Source of the DNA: Rhizobium etli 8C-3
Lineage (GTDB): Bacteria > Pseudomonadota > Alphaproteobacteria > Rhizobiales > Rhizobiaceae
DNA: 64,000 bases
NCBI RefSeq assembly: GCF_001908375.1
Contig: NZ_CP017244.1
Location: forward strand, 1,984,001-2,048,000
Reading direction: 5' to 3'
Part shown: one piece after another, positions 60,499 through 64,000 of the stretch
Layout: each line of letters starts with the position of its first letter
Numbering within the stretch: position 1 is the stretch's first letter
Notes under the pieces: generated by a model
What the model was told of the DNA's origin: nothing
The model's database searches: none
Seen by the model: the letters and a program-made list of their open reading frames with translations, nothing else
Position numbers and translations under genes: made by a program

Positions 60499-62163
60499 TC
60501 AAGAATTGGACGCGGTAGCCGGGGCGGTATTCACCCGCTCTCCGGGAATGGCTGCGACCAACTCGCGCGTGTAGGCGGACTGCGGATCCAGAAATATCTG
60601 CGAGGGCGGGCCGCGCTCGACGATCCGTCCCTTCTGCATTACTGCGATCTCATCAGAAATCTGACTTGCCACCCGCAGATCGTGAGTGATGAAGATCATG
60701 GCCACGCCGGTTTCTCGCTGGATTTGGTCCAGAAGTTTCAGGATCTGGGCCTGGATTGACACATCGAGGGCGGATACGGCCTCGTCGGCGATGAGAAGCT
60801 TCGGCTTGAACATCAAGGCCCGCGCTATACCGATGCGCTGGCGCTGCCCACCGGAAAATTCGTGGGGATATCGACCGAAGGCACCTGCATCGAGTCCCAC
60901 ATGGGACAGCAGCGCCCTCGCCTCCTCCCGAGCCTGGGCATACGGCGTCCCGTGGGCGACGGGGCCGACAGTCAGAATCTGCCCGATCGTCGAACGCGGA
61001 TTCAAGGACGCAAACGGATCCTGGAAGATCATCTGGATCCGCGGCCGCAAGGGGCGGAAAGCCCCTTCGGAAAGCTTGGCGATATCGTGGCCGTCAAACA
61101 GTATCCGCCCACCGTCACCGTCCATCAGCTTGATCAACAGCCGCCCGAGCGAAGACTTGCCCGAGCCGCTCTCACCGACGATCCCCAATGTGCGGCCGGG
61201 CGCCAGGTCGAAGGAAACATCGTTCACGGCGGTAACGATCCGCTTCTTGCCGAAAAACACACCGCTGCTTCGATAGGTCTTGACCAGACCTTCGACCCTA
61301 ATGACCGGCTTGGCGGGAGCGGCGTCCTCATGTGCGCGATCCCTGCCGCTGAGATGGGGGACAGCTGCAACGAGGCGCTGTGTATAGGGATGACGGGGCG
61401 CCTTCAGCACCTGCTCCGCACTTCCTTGTTCGACGATATGGCCCTTTTCCATTACGACCACGCTGTCGGCGATCTCTGCGACAACCCCGAAATCGTGGGT
61501 GATGAACATCACACTCATGCCCTTGCGTCGCTGGATGTCGCGGATCAGTTTCAGGATCTGGGCTTGAGTGGTTACATCCAGGGCCGTCGTCGGCTCGTCC
61601 GCAATCAGGATCTTAGGCTCGAGTGCCAAGGCCATCGCGATCATAACGCGCTGGCGCTGCCCACCCGATAGCCGGAACGGATACTGGTGGTACATCAATT
61701 CCGGGTCCGGCAATCCCACTTCAGTCAACAGTTCAAGAGCACGGCTCCGGCGCGATGCCGACGTTCCAACATTGTGCGCTGCCATGACTTCGGTGACCTG
61801 CTCACCGACCGTCATCAGCGGGTTCAAAGCCGATAGCGGATCCTGGAAGATCATCGAAACGACACGACCGCGCAAATCCCTGAGCTGTTCGGGAGAAGCC
61901 CCCACGATGGCCGTGCCGTCGAGATGAATCGCGCCTGCCGACACCGGTATCACCTTCGGCAGCAAGCCCATGATCGTGTTGGCGGTCACCGATTTGCCCG
62001 AACCGGACTCGCCGATGATGCACAAGATCTCTCCGCGCTTTAGATTGAACGAGATATTCTCGACAGCGAATGCCCGCTCCATCCCTTTCGGAAGGCTGAT
62101 ACTCAGGCCGCGCACGGAGAGCGCCACCTCGTTCGCGCCCAAAGTCTGGATGCTGGCGGTCAT
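60499..62163 (-). CDS. Double-domain ABC transporter ATP-binding protein (DppD-DppF fusion)
   Basis: A 554-residue protein with two full nucleotide-binding domains. In domain 1 Walker A GESGSGKSV is at 51-59, with signature LSGGQRQRV and Walker B ILIADEPTTALDV. In domain 2 Walker A is GESGSGKSS, the signature region FSGGQRQRI and Walker B LLIADEAVSALDV, where DEA replaces the usual DEP. Switch motifs are FITHD in both. An ATG exists 15 bases upstream, but GGAGG overlaps it and fits the ATG at 62163. The gene starts the importer operon, and the region upstream (62164 onward) must contain the promoter. Confidence 0.93.
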   Translation of the reverse strand: MTASIQTLGANEVALSVRGLSISLPKGMERAFAVENISFNLKRGEILCIIGESGSGKSVTANTIMGLLPKVIPVSAGAIHLDGTAIVGASPEQLRDLRGRVVSMIFQDPLSALNPLMTVGEQVTEVMAAHNVGTSASRRSRALELLTEVGLPDPELMYHQYPFRLSGGQRQRVMIAMALALEPKILIADEPTTALDVTTQAQILKLIRDIQRRKGMSVMFITHDFGVVAEIADSVVVMEKGHIVEQGSAEQVLKAPRHPYTQRLVAAVPHLSGRDRAHEDAAPAKPVIRVEGLVKTYRSSGVFFGKKRIVTAVNDVSFDLAPGRTLGIVGESGSGKSSLGRLLIKLMDGDGGRILFDGHDIAKLSEGAFRPLRPRIQMIFQDPFASLNPRSTIGQILTVGPVAHGTPYAQAREEARALLSHVGLDAGAFGRYPHEFSGGQRQRIGIARALMFKPKLLIADEAVSALDVSIQAQILKLLDQIQRETGVAMIFITHDLRVASQISDEIAVMQKGRIVERGPPSQIFLDPQSAYTRELVAAIPGERVNTAPATASNS

Positions 62164-63031
62164 CGAGTTATCCTCCAATTCACCGCAGACGCTGCGGCAG
62201 CGCCCCTTGTGGGGAACAGCATAAGCTCTAATTATCCACGCACTGACTCAGACTGTCGATTTTCTTACCGAAGCATCCGGGACGCTTCAGGTGGAGCGGC
62301 AGTTCCGTGTCTCCTCCAGGCGTGAAGCCGTTGATCGACATCTTTTGATCGACATCTTTGATTGCCGTGTTGCCGTGTCTTGCAAAGTTGTCCCCGCTTG
62401 GCGAGCTGCTCTGCGATCACATGACATGCCACGGACTGATGAGAGTAGTATCAACTTCTGCTGCCGAAGGAGTCACCGAATTACGCGGCCGCAACAGCAT
62501 GAAATTCCAAAATGGTCGGCGCCTTCAGCACATTCTGGGGCCCAATTCGCCAGCTTTCTGTGCAGCACGGAGTTCCACGCGTGCCCTGTGGCGTGCGGGT
62601 ATCCAACTGCAAACACGTGATAATTCGGCGATTCCGCGGTTTTCGAAGATTGTCGGATTGCTGCTCTGGAATGAAGGGGCGGAAAACGCACCCCAACAGA
62701 CACGCTCGCAAGGCAGCTTTGGGCTTCTCCCTTCCCTAACGCAATGGTGGGAGGGCCAATTTTTCATCTCAAACGTGCCTCCTGAGCGTCCCACCGGCTG
62801 CCTTTGTCCCCTGCAACGTTGTGTCGTTCCCCTTAGGGTGCTATCGGAACGGTGTAACCGAGGGTTCCGTGCTGCCGTACCTTCAATTTCGGCGGAAGAT
62901 TTCGAATTGGCACCGCTAATCAGTCAAAGATGCCGATCTTCGTATGCCAGTATGAACCCGTGATGCGAAGCGGGCGACCAATATGTTGGCCGCGCCTTTG
63001 CTGGTCCGGCGAACGGAGCAAAAGAGATCCT
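62164..63031. other. Large intergenic region with short tandem duplications
   Basis: 868 bases between the divergent importer operon and the second GNAT gene, with no convincing gene on either strand. At 62333-62360 a 14-base unit (GATCGACATCTTTT/G) is repeated twice, and at 62363-62378 TGCCGTGT is repeated twice. The promoter of the minus-strand operon should lie near 62200-62270, where AT content is raised. Possible relics of coding DNA were not assignable. Confidence 0.45.
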
Positions 63032-63907
63032 ATGCCAAAGTCAGTGCGGCTCAAGTCATTCGAATTGGTTGCCCGAGACATCGCTGACGTAGATGTCGAA
63101 TCGCTCCATGCTTTGACAGTTGCGGTTGGCTGGCCTCATCGGCCCAAAGACTGGGATTGGTTGAGGAAGTTGGGTCGCGGCTACGCGGTAGTGGATGGCA
63201 TCGGCCGTGTTTTCGGAAGCGCTATGTGGTTTCCTTATGGCGAAGACTTTGCCACGATAGGGTTGGTAATAACCACACCGCGCGCGCAGGCTCAAGGCAA
63301 CGGCCGCTGGCTCATGGAGCAGGTCTTCGAGCAATGCCGCGGCCGCGATCTGGGTCTCAACTCTACCCGAGCTTCCCATAACCTCTATGTCTCCCTCGGC
63401 TTCAGGAACGAAGCCACTGTCTGCATGTATCAGGGGCTGGTCGCGGACTCGCTTCCCAATTTGCCAGCGCTTAAAGGTGAACTGATCGAACCTCCGGCGG
63501 AAACTCTCGAGGAGCTTATTGAGCTGGACACGCAAGCATTTGGATCCAGACGTGAGGAGTTGATCAAGGCGCTCGAACCAATTTCGACGATCCGCGCTCT
63601 GAATCGCGGCGGGCGGATCGTTGGGTACTCGATGTGCAGGGAATTCGGGCGCGGCCACGTGATTGGCCCCGTGGTTGCCAGCAATGACGAGGATGCGCTC
63701 CATCTCACCGCCATCCACCTTGAAGATCTAAAGGGACAGTTCGCGCGTGTCGACACGCGGGAGACAGGGCCGGTCGCCGACTTTCTTCAGACATGCGACC
63801 TGCGAGTGGCGGAAAGGGTTACGACAATGTCGAAGGGGCGGGTCCTGCTTAACCGGATGTCCGGCCAGCCTTGGATCTATGGTTTGGCTGGTCATGCACT
63901 TGGATAG
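63032..63907 (+). CDS. Two-domain GNAT acetyltransferase
   Basis: A 291-residue paralogue of the protein at 43454. The N-terminal GNAT domain has ALTVAVGWPHRPKDWDWLRK, matching QAGWPHRLGDWE of the other copy, and the acetyl-CoA loop region TTPRAQAQGNGRWLMEQVFE, less canonical. The second half (ELDTQAFGSRREELIKALEP, GHVIGPVVASNDEDALHLTA) and the ending WIYGLAGHALG again match the other copy in order. The start at 63032 follows AAAGAGATCC; the longer frame is not supported. It lies upstream of, and divergent to, the importer operon and may acetylate one of its intermediates; this is inference. Confidence 0.85.
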   Translation: MPKSVRLKSFELVARDIADVDVESLHALTVAVGWPHRPKDWDWLRKLGRGYAVVDGIGRVFGSAMWFPYGEDFATIGLVITTPRAQAQGNGRWLMEQVFEQCRGRDLGLNSTRASHNLYVSLGFRNEATVCMYQGLVADSLPNLPALKGELIEPPAETLEELIELDTQAFGSRREELIKALEPISTIRALNRGGRIVGYSMCREFGRGHVIGPVVASNDEDALHLTAIHLEDLKGQFARVDTRETGPVADFLQTCDLRVAERVTTMSKGRVLLNRMSGQPWIYGLAGHALG

Positions 63908-63932
63908 GTCGCCGAAGATCCTCAAGACACAC

Positions 63933-63971
63933 AAGACGTTCTCATAGCCTGACCCGTTTAAGACGTTCTCA
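63933..63971. repeat. 12-base direct repeat at the window end
   Basis: AAGACGTTCTCA occurs at 63933-63944 and at 63960-63971, 27 bases apart, just after the GNAT gene. It could be a regulator half-site pair or a remnant of an element end; the window stops too soon to decide. Confidence 0.4.
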
Positions 63972-64000
63972 CTTGAGTTCGAGCTGATCTACCCTGTCTC

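Noticed and set aside
1..64000. CRISPR array, tRNA, rRNA, intact transposase or integrase
   Set aside because: No regularly spaced repeats, no cloverleaf or rRNA signature, and no transposase motif were recognised by reading; short repeats found do not fit these classes.

Overview
The window looks like an accessory replicon or island of an alphaproteobacterium of the Rhizobiaceae type. The reasons are the GC-rich codon use, a DUF982 gene (a family centred on Hyphomicrobiales), the very high density of ABC importers with their own catabolic enzymes, and local LacI, LysR, AraC and Lrp regulators. No rRNA, tRNA, CRISPR array, replication gene or intact transposon was recognised. Several stretches hold decayed genes, as is common in such DNA.

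Layout. (1) 1-1281: remnants of a sugar-binding protein and an amidohydrolase. (2) 1282-20483: a large organosulfur-type island. It has a peptide/nickel-family ABC importer fused translationally to a luciferase-like monooxygenase. Next come an SsuD-like monooxygenase, an acyl-CoA-dehydrogenase-like flavoenzyme and an FMN reductase; then an SsuABC-type importer with a 2-hydroxyacid dehydrogenase and a second SsuD-like monooxygenase. An opposite-strand FAD/NAD(P) protein and a TauABC-type importer, whose permease gene carries a C-terminal frameshift, close the island. The parts fit import of sulfonates or related sulfur compounds, release of sulfite by FMNH2-dependent C-S cleavage, and disposal of the carbonyl product. 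(3) 20917-28851: DUF982, an SDR/AraC divergent pair, a cupin/LysR divergent pair, an NTF2-like protein, SDR and DUF4143-ATPase pseudogenes, and a LacI regulator. (4) 29012-34860: an RbsABC-type sugar importer with an inositol-dehydrogenase-like enzyme and a sugar isomerase, followed by an iolC fragment. (5) 35266-39685: an AI-2E-family membrane protein with an extra cytosolic domain, an aldo/keto reductase fragment, and a ferritin-like protein next to an ECF sigma factor.

(6) 39956-46054: amino-acid/polyamine-type genes around an Lrp regulator: FAD oxidases, a class III aminotransferase and a two-domain GNAT protein. (7) 46244-62163: thirteen genes on the minus strand in one uninterrupted run. 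They begin with a dipeptide-family ABC importer and continue through an FAD oxidase, succinate-semialdehyde dehydrogenase, ornithine-cyclodeaminase-like and threonine-dehydratase-like enzymes, an ArgE-type deacylase, a 2-hydroxyacid dehydrogenase, a cupin, an aldehyde dehydrogenase and a tartrate/isopropylmalate-type dehydrogenase. This reads as one or two catabolic operons for an amino-acid-like, N-acylated or hydroxylated substrate. (8) 63032-63907: a second two-domain GNAT protein.

The two best candidates for an undescribed system are the organosulfur island (2) and the dehydratase/imine-reductase module within (7). Function calls rest on sequence motifs and family knowledge read by eye; no database search was run.
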